A DNA stretch of 64,000 nucleotides from Nepenthes gracilis (lineage: Eukaryota; Streptophyta; Magnoliopsida; Caryophyllales; Nepenthaceae), in contig BSYO01000033.1 in assembly GCA_033239525.1 (NCBI GenBank), positions 1,851,501 through 1,915,500 on the forward strand. The letters run 5' to 3'. Made by a program: the position numbers and the translations under genes. The notes beneath the pieces are model-generated. The model did not search any database. It was given only the letters and a program-made list of their open reading frames with translations, and was not told where the DNA came from. Positions 46,301 to 58,300 of this stretch are shown here, piece by piece; the first letter of the stretch is position 1, and each line of letters starts with the position of its first letter.

Positions 46301-49300
46301 AAAACAAATTAAATCAAGAAAAGTAATTATCTTACGATACGCTTGGTTGCTGGAACGAAATAAGGTGGGAATAGAATAATTATTCCAAAGAATAGAATAA
46401 GATGGAAGTAGAGTTGGAATTGTTATTCTCATATTTGGTTGTTAGAATAGAATAAGGTGGGAATTAGTATTTCATTATTTAGTTTATAAAATAGCATGAA
46501 GAATAAAGTGGACATAGTGATAATAATAATAATAATAACAATAGTAATAATAATAATAATAAAGCAAAATAATAATAACAATGATGCGTCTCTGGATCTG
46601 AACTTCGAACAGATTCGGATGATCCTCTTGTCTTGGCTCCGGCTCCGTTCCCTGAGTTGGACCCTGCACACCACTAAACAGAACAAGAGGTCAGCGTGTT
46701 CAGCGGGAAATTGTCCCTCCGAAAACACTCCGACGCTCAAGTCAGTAAAACAATCTTCGAGAGAAAGAAACTGAAACTAAGAGAGAGAAAAAGAGAAAGA
46801 GTGTTTGATCCAGATGTAAGAGAGACGTGATGTCTTCTTGGATCTGGGAGGTGGGAAGGCAGTAAACGGTCGTCAGGGCTCGCTTGTTGCCTTAGGGTTT
46901 TTTGGAGAATGAAGGTGGCAGTGAAGGCAGATTTCTCAGAGCATACAATCGTCTTTCAGAAAGCGTATGCAGTTGGAAGTGTTCAAGAAAGCGTAATTGA
47001 CAGCGTTGAAGAAAGCGTGTCTTGAATGATGATTCAATGGCCTCTTTTGTAGCTGAGAGGACGATCCTCCTTCTTTGGAAGGAGTGATTGCCTTCCTAAT
47101 CTAATTTTGGGCTTGCCTGCGCCTCACAGAAGCAGATGCCGAGTTCTTGCCGATCGTAATTGTTTCCTTGTGAGGCGGCCAACAGCTTTCTAAACCGTGC
47201 ACTTTCCTTCCGTGCATGTTACAGTTGGAAAGCCTGGGCTGGCAAAGATTTGGAGAAAATCTGGCGCCTTCCTTGTATGGGAGGTGCCAATATTGCCAAT
47301 ATTCTTTTTGGTGCCAGCTGAGATAGTGAAATATCCTTGGAAAGCCATTGCTAGCCTTTTGATGATTTGTGGGCGTAAACGGGTCAGGACCGTTACTGTA
47401 GAAGGGCTTATTAGGGCCCAACGTGTAAAACGCGGACGGTCAACGTTTGAAGTTGACCGGCAGCATGCGTGTTGGCCGCCCTCGTGGAGGATGTCGATTA
47501 TTAGCCGCTTTGATGGGCCGTGAGTGAGTAAGCGGTGCCCATTCACTGTAGTAAGCCTCTTTGGGCCCATGTCGTAAGGCGGGACGGTCAACGTTTGAGT
47601 TGACCGTCCGTTTGAGAGTGGCCGCCCGTTTGGGAGTCAAGCCGCCCGGGACGGTCAGCCTTGCCATTGTTGACCGCTCGTCTTTCCGGCTTTGGGCCTG
47701 CTTTTCCAATTGGGCCGTTAGGGTGTTGACCGCCGTTTTGGGCCTTTGTTGACTTTTTGAGTCCAGCCCATTTCTGGTATACCCATCACTAGCCCCCCAT
47801 GCTGGTGGTCAGATTTCTGGCCTCCAGTATGTTCATGATGGGATGCCCCTTATTGCTTTCTTTGAGGATCTCATGGAAATTCATAAAAAGCGTGAAGGAG
47901 AGTTTGACAGGAATTGTTGACCGTCCTGATCAATTCCAGAGCACCAGAATTGTTGACCGTCCTGGTCAATTCCGGAGCACTAGAATTGTTGACCGTCTTG
48001 GTCAATTCCGAAGCACTAGAATTGTTGACCGTCCTGGCCAATTTTGGAAGCGTTTTGTCATGACCTTTGGCAGCGAGTTTTGAAGCGAAAGCGACACGTG
48101 TCTCCCTTTGGTTGGGTGGAGATCCTGGCCATTAATGCGCCAGATATCCGTCCTTTTGCAGGGTCAAGTAGGGAGGTGACACGTGGCAGGACTGATGGCG
48201 TCATTAATGAGGGATTTCATGCTTGGCGCTTAAGTTTTCCTTCCGTATTTTTGAAATCATTTGCGCCTTCAGCCCGTCGTCTTCTTCCTTCTCGTTTCTC
48301 AAACATACCTTTCTAACGAACCCTAGTTTTTGCTCGATTATGGCTTCTGTGGCAGATTTCTCGTCCGTCTTGAAATAAAACGATATAAAGGCATTGTGCA
48401 TCGAGTTCAACATCCCCAAGGAGATGGCTTGGAAAATTCCGGACAAGGACGACAAAGCCTTTACCCCACCGGAGGGGTATATTACCGTCTACGAGGCCCA
48501 TCTGAGGAGCGGCCTCCGCCTGCCGCTGCCAGAGGAGCTGGAATCAATCATGAAGGCTCTGCGAGTACCCATCGCCCAGCTTCACGCCAACGCCGTGAGG
48601 TATCTCTGCACCCTGTGTATTTTCTCCAGAAAACTTGGCCAGAAATTTAGGATGACCGGCGTTAGGGTTGTGTTTAAATTGAACCCTGGGAGCGAGTGGA
48701 TATCGCTTACTCCCCGTACCGGAATAAAGATTAATACGGCCATTCACGATTCGCTGAAAGAACGAAAAAGCCGGTTCTTCTTCATGAAGGTGGGCGAGGA
48801 ATAGCCTCTTGCGAGGAGCTGGGGCAAGATTCCTGAGGTGTACACTGGTACGCCGTCTGCGGCGGATTGTGCCGCCTACGCATGGCTAACCAATGCCATA
48901 CGAGCTAATCCAAATGAGTTTAAGAGGGACTTCTTGGTCTCCCGGGCGGAGTCCAAGAAGGTCAACTGAGGGCCGCCATCACCGGTTCAGAAGCCACGCC
49001 CTCCGGTTAGGATGATGAATCCTGAGGAATCAAGGAGTGTAATCATCCGCCCAAGGCGCACGGAGGAGTTTTTTGAGAGGGTAATTGGGACGCCTTCCTC
49101 ATCTTCGTTGCACCTTGATTACGTGGTTGCCGGGATCTGCGGTGGATCCGACAGCACTGCTGGAGCTGGGAAGTTCATTGAAGACAGGTTGGCGAAGGCC
49201 AGAGGAGTCATCCTGGCCCAGCCTGCGACGAGGGTGGTCCCAGGTGCCGCCTGGATGGAGTCGGCGGAGGAGCCAGCTCGCGACATGGCTGAGGGCTCGA

Positions 49301-52300
49301 GAGTTTTTATTGTGGAGCCGTCGACGAGGGCTGATTCTCCAGCAACCGCTCCAGAGGCAGTCAAGGGGAAGAGGCCTGCTGCGGCTGCTCCGGAAGCTAC
49401 AAGGGAGGAGCCCGCCACTGCTGTTGATGATGATGAGTTTCTGGACCGCATTTTGGATGAGGCAGCGGCGTGCTCGGCGCGAGAGGATGCTCCTAGCTTG
49501 TCATCTCCTGGTCCACCGCCAACTGGCCCACTGCCAGCTGGGACAGGTCTAGAGCCCAGGCCTGTGAGGCCCTTGAGGAAGACTTACGAGGTATGATCTC
49601 TGTAATGGCTTCCTTGTGTTTCTTTCTTCCTTGTGTTTGTAACTCACACTTCACTTTTGTCTTGTGCAATCAAGAAGGTTGATCTCAGCTTTTTCCCGGG
49701 AAGTGGAGCAACGTGATCGCATCATTGCAGATCGGGAGGCTGAGATCGCCTGACTGGAGGCCAAGCTGGTTGCCTCGGGAGGGAAGCTCCGCGAGCAGAC
49801 CGCTGCTCTTGAGGCTGTCATGGCGGGCATGGAGGCAGAGAATGCTGGGCTGAAGGCCGAGGTCGCTCACTTGAGGGAGGAGGAGGATCGACTTAAGGCG
49901 AGCAATAAACGCCTGGCCGACAGGGCCGCAGCCTCAGAGAACGAGTTGGCCACTCGAATCAGCCTCCATGAGATCAGGGGCGCACTGCACGCCCGGCTGT
50001 TGGAGGGGCTCAACATTGGACGGCGCGTTGCACGGTTAATCGATCCTAACTTCCCAATTGAGCTTATTAATCAAAGTAACCACGCAGCGCAACGTAAGGA
50101 AGATTTGGTAGGAGAGCCCCGAGATAGCCAGGGTGGTCCACCGCCCTTATAGCCTTTTGCACTTTTGGGACTTATGTAAATTGTACCTCACTTTTTGAAC
50201 AATAAAATGGGAATTCTTTTCAATTTGGTGTCCATTGTTCTTATTGATTTTTTGTGTTTGTGTGGATCATTGCATTAGGCGGCCAACCTGGTTGGCCGGC
50301 GACCGTTGCTTGGTTGCCTAAGGAGCTAAGTCCCTAGGCTTGGCAGGTGATTGTGTTAACCAACCCGGTGGCGCCGTACAAGTGATGACTTGGGCAGCCA
50401 ATGTTGGAGAAGAAATGTTTCTCCCTTCGACCGTCGTTGACAAACGTTGCTGCTCCCCGAGAGGAGGTCGTTGCGTGTGCCATATTTGCCCCCTAAGGTT
50501 TTTAGACCGTTATCGGGCCACTTCGATAACCAAGGTTTAGTACGACCGCTATCGGGCCGCTTGGGTGACCGAGATTTAGACCGCTTACGGGCCACTTGGA
50601 TAACCAAGGTTTCAGACCGCTCATGGGCCACCTGGATGACCAGGGTTTCAGACCACTTCTGGGCCACCTGGATGACCAGGGTTTCAGACCACTCATGGGC
50701 CACTTGGATGACCAGGGTTTCAGACCACTTCTGGGCCACTTGGATGACCAGGGTTTAACGAGAGGGTGAGGACCCTCCCGACTTAGGGGCAGTCTAGGTC
50801 GAGTAAACCTGCAAGGCAAACGCAGTTTATATGTATGCACACAACGACTAGGGCCCTATATGCTAAGCAAACTTCTAATTTTGCCAAATTAAAACAAGCA
50901 TGCGAATGAATGCATACAAGTGGGTGAGTGCATACCTGGGTTCCTTACTGGAAGTAACGCTTGAGGTGGATTGCATTCCACGTTCGCGTGACCAACTTTC
51001 CGTCCTGATTTCGAAGTTTGTATGCTCCGTTTCGCAGGACGACAGAGACAAGGAAGGGTCCCTCCCAGTTGGGAGAGAGCTTGTTGCGACCGGCCAGCTT
51101 GCCTGTGGCCTCGACGCCCCGTAGGACCAAGTCCCCAACGTCGAACTGCCGGGCTTTCACCTTTTTATTGTAGTACCGAGCAACTCGGTGTTGGTACGCT
51201 GTTGTCCGCATTCTGGCGGCGTCGCGGGCTTCCTCTAGCAAATTTAAGTGCTCCCTGATTTTTTTGGAGTTGATCTGTGGGTCGAAGGACTCCACCCTGA
51301 GACTTGGAAGCCCGATTTCGACCGGGATCACCGCTTCAGTCCCGTAACAGAGGCTGAAGGGTGTCTCGCGCGTTGGTTCCTTCGGGGTTGTTCGTTAAGA
51401 CCAGATAACGGAAGGGAGCTCGTCAACCCAGAGCCCCGTCGTCCTCCGGGCTTAGTCTTTAACTTTGTGGAGTAGCAGACGGTTCGTGACCTCCACCCGT
51501 CCATTGGCTCGGGGTATGCCACCGAAGTGTGGATCAGCTTGATGCCAAGGCTGGCGCAATACTTGGTGAAGCGTTTCTCCGAAAATTGGATCCCGTTGTC
51601 TGTCACTACGACTTCCGGGACGCCGAACCTGCAGAAAATGCTCTGGCGAAGAAATTCCAGCACATTGTGCTCCGTGATTTTTGCCAGCAGGACCGTCTCG
51701 ACCCACTTGGTGAAGTAGTCGATGCCCACGATGATGAACTTCCTTTGCCCCGTGGCAATGAGAAATGGGCCGAGAATATCGAGCCCCCATTGCGCGAATG
51801 GCCACGGAGCCTAAAGTGACTTTAGGTCAGCGGACGGCTGGTGGTGAAAGTTGCCGTGAAGCTGGCAGCTTTCACATTTCTTTACAAACTCTAGCGCGTC
51901 CTTTTTCATTGAGGGCCAATAATAGCCCTGCCGTATGACCTTGAAGGCCAGGTTTTTCCCGCTTACGTGCGATCCGCAGATCCCGATGTGAACTTCACTC
52001 AGTGCGTAGTCGGCCTCCTCAGGAGATAGACAGCAGAGATACGGAGTTGAGTATCCGCGGCAATACAGCCGCCCATCAACTACCGTGTACCAGCCAGCTG
52101 TCTTTTTAATTCGCTTAGCCTTTTCGGCGTCCTCTGGGAGTGATCCGTCAGCCAAGTATCTAAGGTAGGGCGTCATCCAGTTTTCCGTCTCGGAAATCTG
52201 TATTGCCTCCTGTTTCTCTATGCTGGGAGAATTCAGGATCTTCCGCATGTCCCTCGAATATTGTTCTGGGTTTTCGGCAGCAGCGGCTCTAGCCAACCAG

Positions 52301-55300
52301 TCTGCCTTCCAGTTTTCAGTTCGAGGAACGTGAACCAAGGTAGGTTTGTCGAAACCCTGGACGGCCTCCTTCACCTTAATCAAGTACTTGGCCAAGCAAG
52401 GGTTGTTTGCCTCAAAGCCCCCGTTGACCTGGTTAACGATTAGCTCGGAGTCGCTGTAAACCGCCAACCTTTTGGCAGAGTACTCCTTTGCTAGTCGTAA
52501 GCCGGCTAGCAGGGCTTCGTATTCGGCGACGTTGTTGGTCGCCGAGAAGTCAAGTTTGAGGGAATACTTAACCTCAAACTCATCAGGGGTCGTAAGGACC
52601 ACCCCTGCTCCGCTGCCACTGTCCGTGGACGATCCGTCCACGTGGAGTGTCCATTCTGGGACTTCGTCGGGTTGTCCCGCGTTTTCTGCGGGCTGTTCCT
52701 CTTGAATTGGGGTCGTGGTCTCAACAGTGAAGTCAGCCAGAGCCTGCGCTTTTATGGCAGGTCTGGGCCTGAACTCGATGTCGAACTCACCCAATTCGAT
52801 AGCCGACTTCACCAACCGTCCCGAAACGTCTAGTTTCTGGAGTATGCCTTTCACTGGTTGATCAGTGAGGACCACTATGCGATGTGCCTAAAAGTATGGC
52901 CTCAATTTTCGCGCTATGAAGATAAGTGCTAGAGCCATTTTTTCAGAACGTGGATAGCGCGTTTCTGGGCCGGTCAATGTTTTGCTCACATAATAGACCG
53001 GCTGCTGGGTATCGGATTCCTGGCGGACAAGGACGGAGCTGAGGGCCACTCTGATACTGCCAGGTAAAGGTACAGCTCTTCTCCGTCTTTGGGTGACGCT
53101 AACAGTGACGGGCTGTCCAGATACTACTTCAATTCATTGAAGTCAATCACTGGACGTCTTTGACGTTTCGCAGGGGAGCCATGTTAGCGAGGGCCTTAAT
53201 CTTTTCTGGGTTTGCCTCGATCCCCCGCTGGGAGACGATGAAACCCAAGAATTTCCCGAAAGCTACCCCGAAGACACACTTGACTGGATTCAGTTTCATT
53301 TGGTGTTGGCGGAGCACCTCAAATGATTCTTCCAGGTCACGTATGTGGTCGTCAGTGACTCTGCTCTTGACGAGCATGTCGTCAACGTAGACCTCCATGT
53401 TGCGACCAATCTGTTTTTCGAACATCTTGTTGACCAGTCACTGGTAAGTTGCCCCAGCGCTTTTCAGTCCGAAGGGCATCACTTTGTAGCAATAGGTGCC
53501 CTGGTCTGTCATAAACAATGTATGTTCCTCGTCTTCCGGACTCATTCGAATCTGGTTGTAACCCGAACAGGCGTCCATGAAGCTGACCAGCTCATGTCCG
53601 ACCGTGGAGTCAACCAGTAGGTCGATCCTGGGCAAGGAAAAACTGTCTTTCGGGCAAGCCTTGTTGACGTTGGTAAAATCGACGCACATTCGCCATTTGC
53701 CGTTGCTCTTTTTCACCAAGACAACATTTGAAAGCCAATCTGGGTACTGGACTTCTCTAATGAACCCAGCGCCCAGTAGCTTTTTCACCTCTTCTTGGAT
53801 GGCGATCAATTTCTCAACGGAATGATTCCTCCGTTTTTGCCTAACCGGCTTCCGGCCAGGATCAAGGCCCAATTTGTGGACCATCACCTCTGCCGAAATC
53901 CCGGGCATGTCTGCAGAATTTCATGCGAATATGTCGGCGTTCCGTTGCAGGAACGCAATCAGTTCAGTACGCAGTGTACCAGTGAGTGAGCCGCCAATCT
54001 GCACACACTTTTCCGGTTCCTTCAAATTTAGTGGGACCAGATTTGTGGCATCGCCAGACTGCGCTTGCTGCAGGGTGGTCTCATCTCAATGATCGAGTTC
54101 TCCAACCGTGCCAGTGCTGCCGCTTGTGGCAATCTGGGACATGTAGCATGTCCGCCCGATTATTTGGTCGCCTAGCACCTCCCCAACACCGTAGGGTGTT
54201 GGAAACTTCATTTTGAGGTGCAGAATCGAGGTAACTGCCCCGAATGTCGCCAGGCAAGGTCTGCCCAGTATGGCGTTGTATACTGAGGGTAGGTCGACCA
54301 CTAGGAAGGTAAGTGTGCGACTTGCTGTCTTTGGATACGTCCCTAAGGTAATTTCCAATTGAATAGTCCCTTGGACGGGCACTGATTCGTTGTCAAGGCC
54401 GTATAACGGGCCTTCGGCCGGTTTTAGTTGATTCTTTTTTAGGCCTAACTTAAAGAATGCATCCAAGTAAAGCAAATCTTTGGAACTTCCATTATCGATA
54501 AAGACTCATTTCAATTGGTAATCCGAACTGCCATCTGAAACGAGTGTTGATATAATAAGGGGGTCAGCATGGGGGGACATTACATGATTTGAGTCACTAT
54601 CACTGAAACTAATAGTATTGTCTACTGTGCACTGCTTCTTCCTCCCAGTCTGCTGCTCCTTGCAATCCGCTGGGTTCTTGGCAGGTCGGGTGGTGACCAT
54701 GTTAACCACCCCCGCCGCAATCTTGTTCCGGGATGGAGTCTGCTCCTGCCCCTCTTCATCAGCCGCTCCTGAGTTCTGTCCAGGGCCTCTAACAAACTTC
54801 ATGAGGTGTCCTCTACGAATCAGGTTTTCGATCTCCCTTTGCAGCGTCTTGTAATCCTCAGTCGAATGGCCAGCAGAGCGATGGAAGTCACAGTACTTCG
54901 ACTGGTTTCCAAAGTCTTTTTTCAGCGGTTTGGGCCACTTTAGGAATTTTTCTCCACGGATGCATATGAAGACGTTGGCGCGCGTATCTGTCGGAGGTGT
55001 GAAACTGGTGGGCCCAAACTGGTGGGCCCATAATCTCTGCGTTCTGGGGGCCCAGTCCAGCGCTGCTTCTAGCGGGAGTGTTCTCCGCCGCTATACTTTC
55101 TCTTCCCTTCACCAGGAAACGACCGAGGCTGATCCGCCCGTTCTGGACGTTTTGCCTCGTTGGCCTCTTCTGCTGCAGCGTAGGCCCTGGTGATGGATTC
55201 CGCCTCGCGGAAGGTTTGTGAATTTTTATGGGCAAGGTGCTTGAAAAAGTCACCGTAAGTAAGAGCAGAGATGAAACTTCCCAGCTTCATCTCCTCTGTG

Positions 55301-58300
55301 ATCCTGGGGATCCTTCTGGCCTCTGCCACGAAGCGATCCAGGAAGCGCCGTGGGTTCTCTCCCGGTTTCTGCTTTATGTGGGAGAGATGTCATGGCTGTT
55401 TCTCTTCCCGTCGGCTCGAAGCGTACTGAGCCAGGAAGACGTCCGTGAGCTCACGGAAACTGCTGATGGTGCCTGAAGGGAGGTGATGGAACCAGATTCG
55501 AGCGTCTCCCTTCAGCATGAGTAGGAAGCAACGGCACATCGCGGAGCCTTCTAGCCCTTGTAGACTCAGATGGGTGCGGAAGTGATCCAGGTGGTCAACC
55601 GGATCACTGCCCCCCATCGTATAAGTCAAGGGACGGCATTTGAATTTTGGTGGCAGTGGATGGCTTAGGATCTCCGCAGTGAAAGGAGATCAGTCCAGGT
55701 CGATGGCGCGCTCCTCCTCTTGGAACACACGGTTCTAGATCTTGTCCACCCGCGGATCGGTGCGAGCCACGTTTGCTGATCGTTTGGAGTTGAGGTAATC
55801 CCTCAACTCTGTCTTGTCTCTGGCGGGCTCAGCAGCCGGTCGATTGCTGCCTCCAGTGGATCGGGCAGTCCTGGAGGCTCGCTCCTGGACTGCGTGGTTG
55901 TCTTCTGCTCGAGAGTATCGGGGATTTCTTCTTTCTGGGCTCTCTGGCGGAGACGTACTCCCGAAGCGTTCCATAGGCCTGTTCTGGCCAGGAACGCGGG
56001 AGGACGCTAGAGCCGGATTGTCTCCGTCTTTGGCGGGCCTTTTGGCCGACTTCTTCCTCTGGCCACCCCTTTTGGTGGCTGGTGCTGGGATGGCTGTTGG
56101 AAGAGCAGCCTGCAGTCGCTGCTCGTTTTGAGCACAAAGTAGTTGGAACAGGCGATTGTTGGCCTGCATCTGCTCCACCAGTTGTTGAAAGTAGGGCGAT
56201 GGAACTCTGTCAGCGGCCCCATTGATCATGGCACCAGCAGCGTGGTCCTGGTCAGGGTTAGTAGTATCTCTAGCGAGGTCGCTAGCTTGAGCTCTCGTGT
56301 TCACCATTGCAGAATCAGAAGGTGACAGAGAGAGTTAGTGCAGATTTTTGTGGTAGGCTTTTGTAAGCGCTTCCCACAGACGGCGCCAATGATGTGTCTC
56401 TGGATCCGAATTTCGAATAGATTCGGATGATCCTCTTATCTTGGCTCCGTTCCCTGAGTTGGACCCTGCACACCACTAAATAGAACAAGAGGTCAGCGTG
56501 TTCGGCGGAAAATTGTCCACCGAAAACACTCCGACGTTCAAGTCAGTAAAACAATCTTCGAGAGAAAGAAACTGAAACTGAGAGAGAGAAAAAGAGAAAG
56601 AGTGTTTGATCCAGACGTAAGAGAGGCGTGAGGTCTTCTTTGATCTAGGAGGTGGGAAGGCAGTAAACGGCCGTGAGGGCTCGCTTGTTGCCTTAGGGTT
56701 TTTTAGAGAATGAAGGTGGCAGTGAAGGCAGATTTCTCAGAGCATACAATCGTCTTTCAGAAAGCGTATGCAGTTGGAAGTGTTCAAGAAAGCGTAATTG
56801 AGAGCGTTGAAGAAAGCGTGTCTTGAATGATGATTCAATGGCCTCTTTTGTAGCTAAGAGGACGATCCTCCTTCTTTGGAAGGAGTGATTGCCTTCCTGA
56901 TATGTTGGCTGGCTTGCACGCCTTACGGGAGCAGGATGTTGCCAGCCGATCGTGATTGTTTCCTTGTGGCGGCGCGCGGCTTTCTGAAACCGTGCGCTTT
57001 CCTTCCGTGCATGTTCTGATTTGGAAAGCACAGGCTAGCAAAGATTGGAGAAAATCGGGGCGCCTTCCTTGTATAGGAGGTGCCAATATTATGATATTCT
57101 TTTTGGTGCAGTGAGATCGTGAAATATCCTTGGAAAGCCATTCTTTGGCCTTTTGATGATTTGTGGGCCTAAGCGGTCGGGCCCGTTCTTGTATAAGGGC
57201 TTATTAGGGCCAAACGTGCAAAGCGGAGATGGTCGGCGTTCGAGTTGACCGGCAACGTGCGTGTTGGCCGCCCTCATGGAGGATGTCAGTTATTAATTCG
57301 CCTGATGGGCCATGGGCCTGAGTAAGCCAAGCCCATTACTGTAGTAAGCCTCTTTGGGCCCAATGCGCGTAAGGCGGACGGTCAACGTTTGAGTTGACCG
57401 TCCGTTTGAGAGTTGGCCGCACGTTTGGGAGTTGGCCGCCCGGACGGTCAACGCCAATGTTGACCATCCTGGTCTTTCCAATTTTTGGGCCTGTTTTCCA
57501 ATTGGGTGGTTAGGGTGTTAACCGCCGTCTTGGGCCTTTGTTGACTTTCTGGAGTCCAACCCATTTCGGTATACCCATCAAATATTAATAAAACAAAATG
57601 ATAATAATAATGATAAAATAAAATAATAATAATAATGATAAAATAAAATAAAATAATAATAATAATAATAATAATATCTAATAATAATAATAATACCTAA
57701 TAATAATAATAATAAATAGTGAAAATAAATATTTTCTGAAAATATTTATTTCTGATTAAATTTGTAACCTAACGAAGGAATATTTATTCCTAGAGAATAT
57801 AAATTCTATTCCCACCTAATTCCCTCCAACCAAACATAGGGTTAGGCTACAAAAGAGTGCAAGGACAAATTCTTCCCAGAACAAATCATCTGCAAGACTT
57901 CACAGCAAGCGGCTGAAGATTTAAAGAAACGGCAACTACTAAACGTCAAGGACAAAAACAGGTTCCAACTCAGACAGAAACTTTTTAACCTCCACTAATC
58001 AGGTAGAAATGAAATTCATTGCAACTGCAACCAATGCTAGCATCGTACAAATTGTAATAAATACATGAACCATCTTATATTGGCTATCGTCCTCTCCATC
58101 ATCTGATTATGCAAGTCACATTTTCCCTTTGAAGAGTTTGTTACTTGAAAAGCTTAAGGAGATATGAGATGCATATGCAAATATGAGCAGGGTCCACAGC
58201 AGTTGTCCAAATCCATCCAGAGATGTACTGCCGCATCTAACCTCTCACCTCAAGAACTTCAGACAAAATATATTGGTTGCCAAAAATAAAGAACATAGTT

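Larger units (their letters stand above)
46582..57580 (-). mobile_element. Full-length Tat-lineage Ty3/Gypsy retrotransposon, coding-dead
   Basis: 11.0 kb, transcribed leftwards. The 5' LTR is 56390-57580 and the 3' LTR 46582-47788, both TGATG...CATCA. The primer site TTGGCGCCGTCTGTGGGAA is at 56389-56371 and the polypurine tract ATGGGGGGCTAG at 47800-47789. Inside, in element order: gag, aspartic protease, reverse transcriptase, RNase H, integrase, a 36-bp tandem array, a long antisense frame, then a second 36-bp array next to the 3' LTR. Flanks (AACAA left, AATAT right) do not form a perfect duplication, perhaps because it entered a (TAA)n tract. Stops and frameshifts make it non-autonomous. 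It lies in sense orientation inside a LACTB2 intron. Confidence 0.95.

Noticed and set aside
47101..47752. Long frames in both directions near 47.1-47.8 kb
   Set aside because: They lie wholly within the 3' LTR and recur in the partner LTR and other LTR copies with breaks.
50356..50840. Overlapping repeat frames on both strands as genes
   Set aside because: All are translations of the 36-bp array B; both strands being open is expected from the period.
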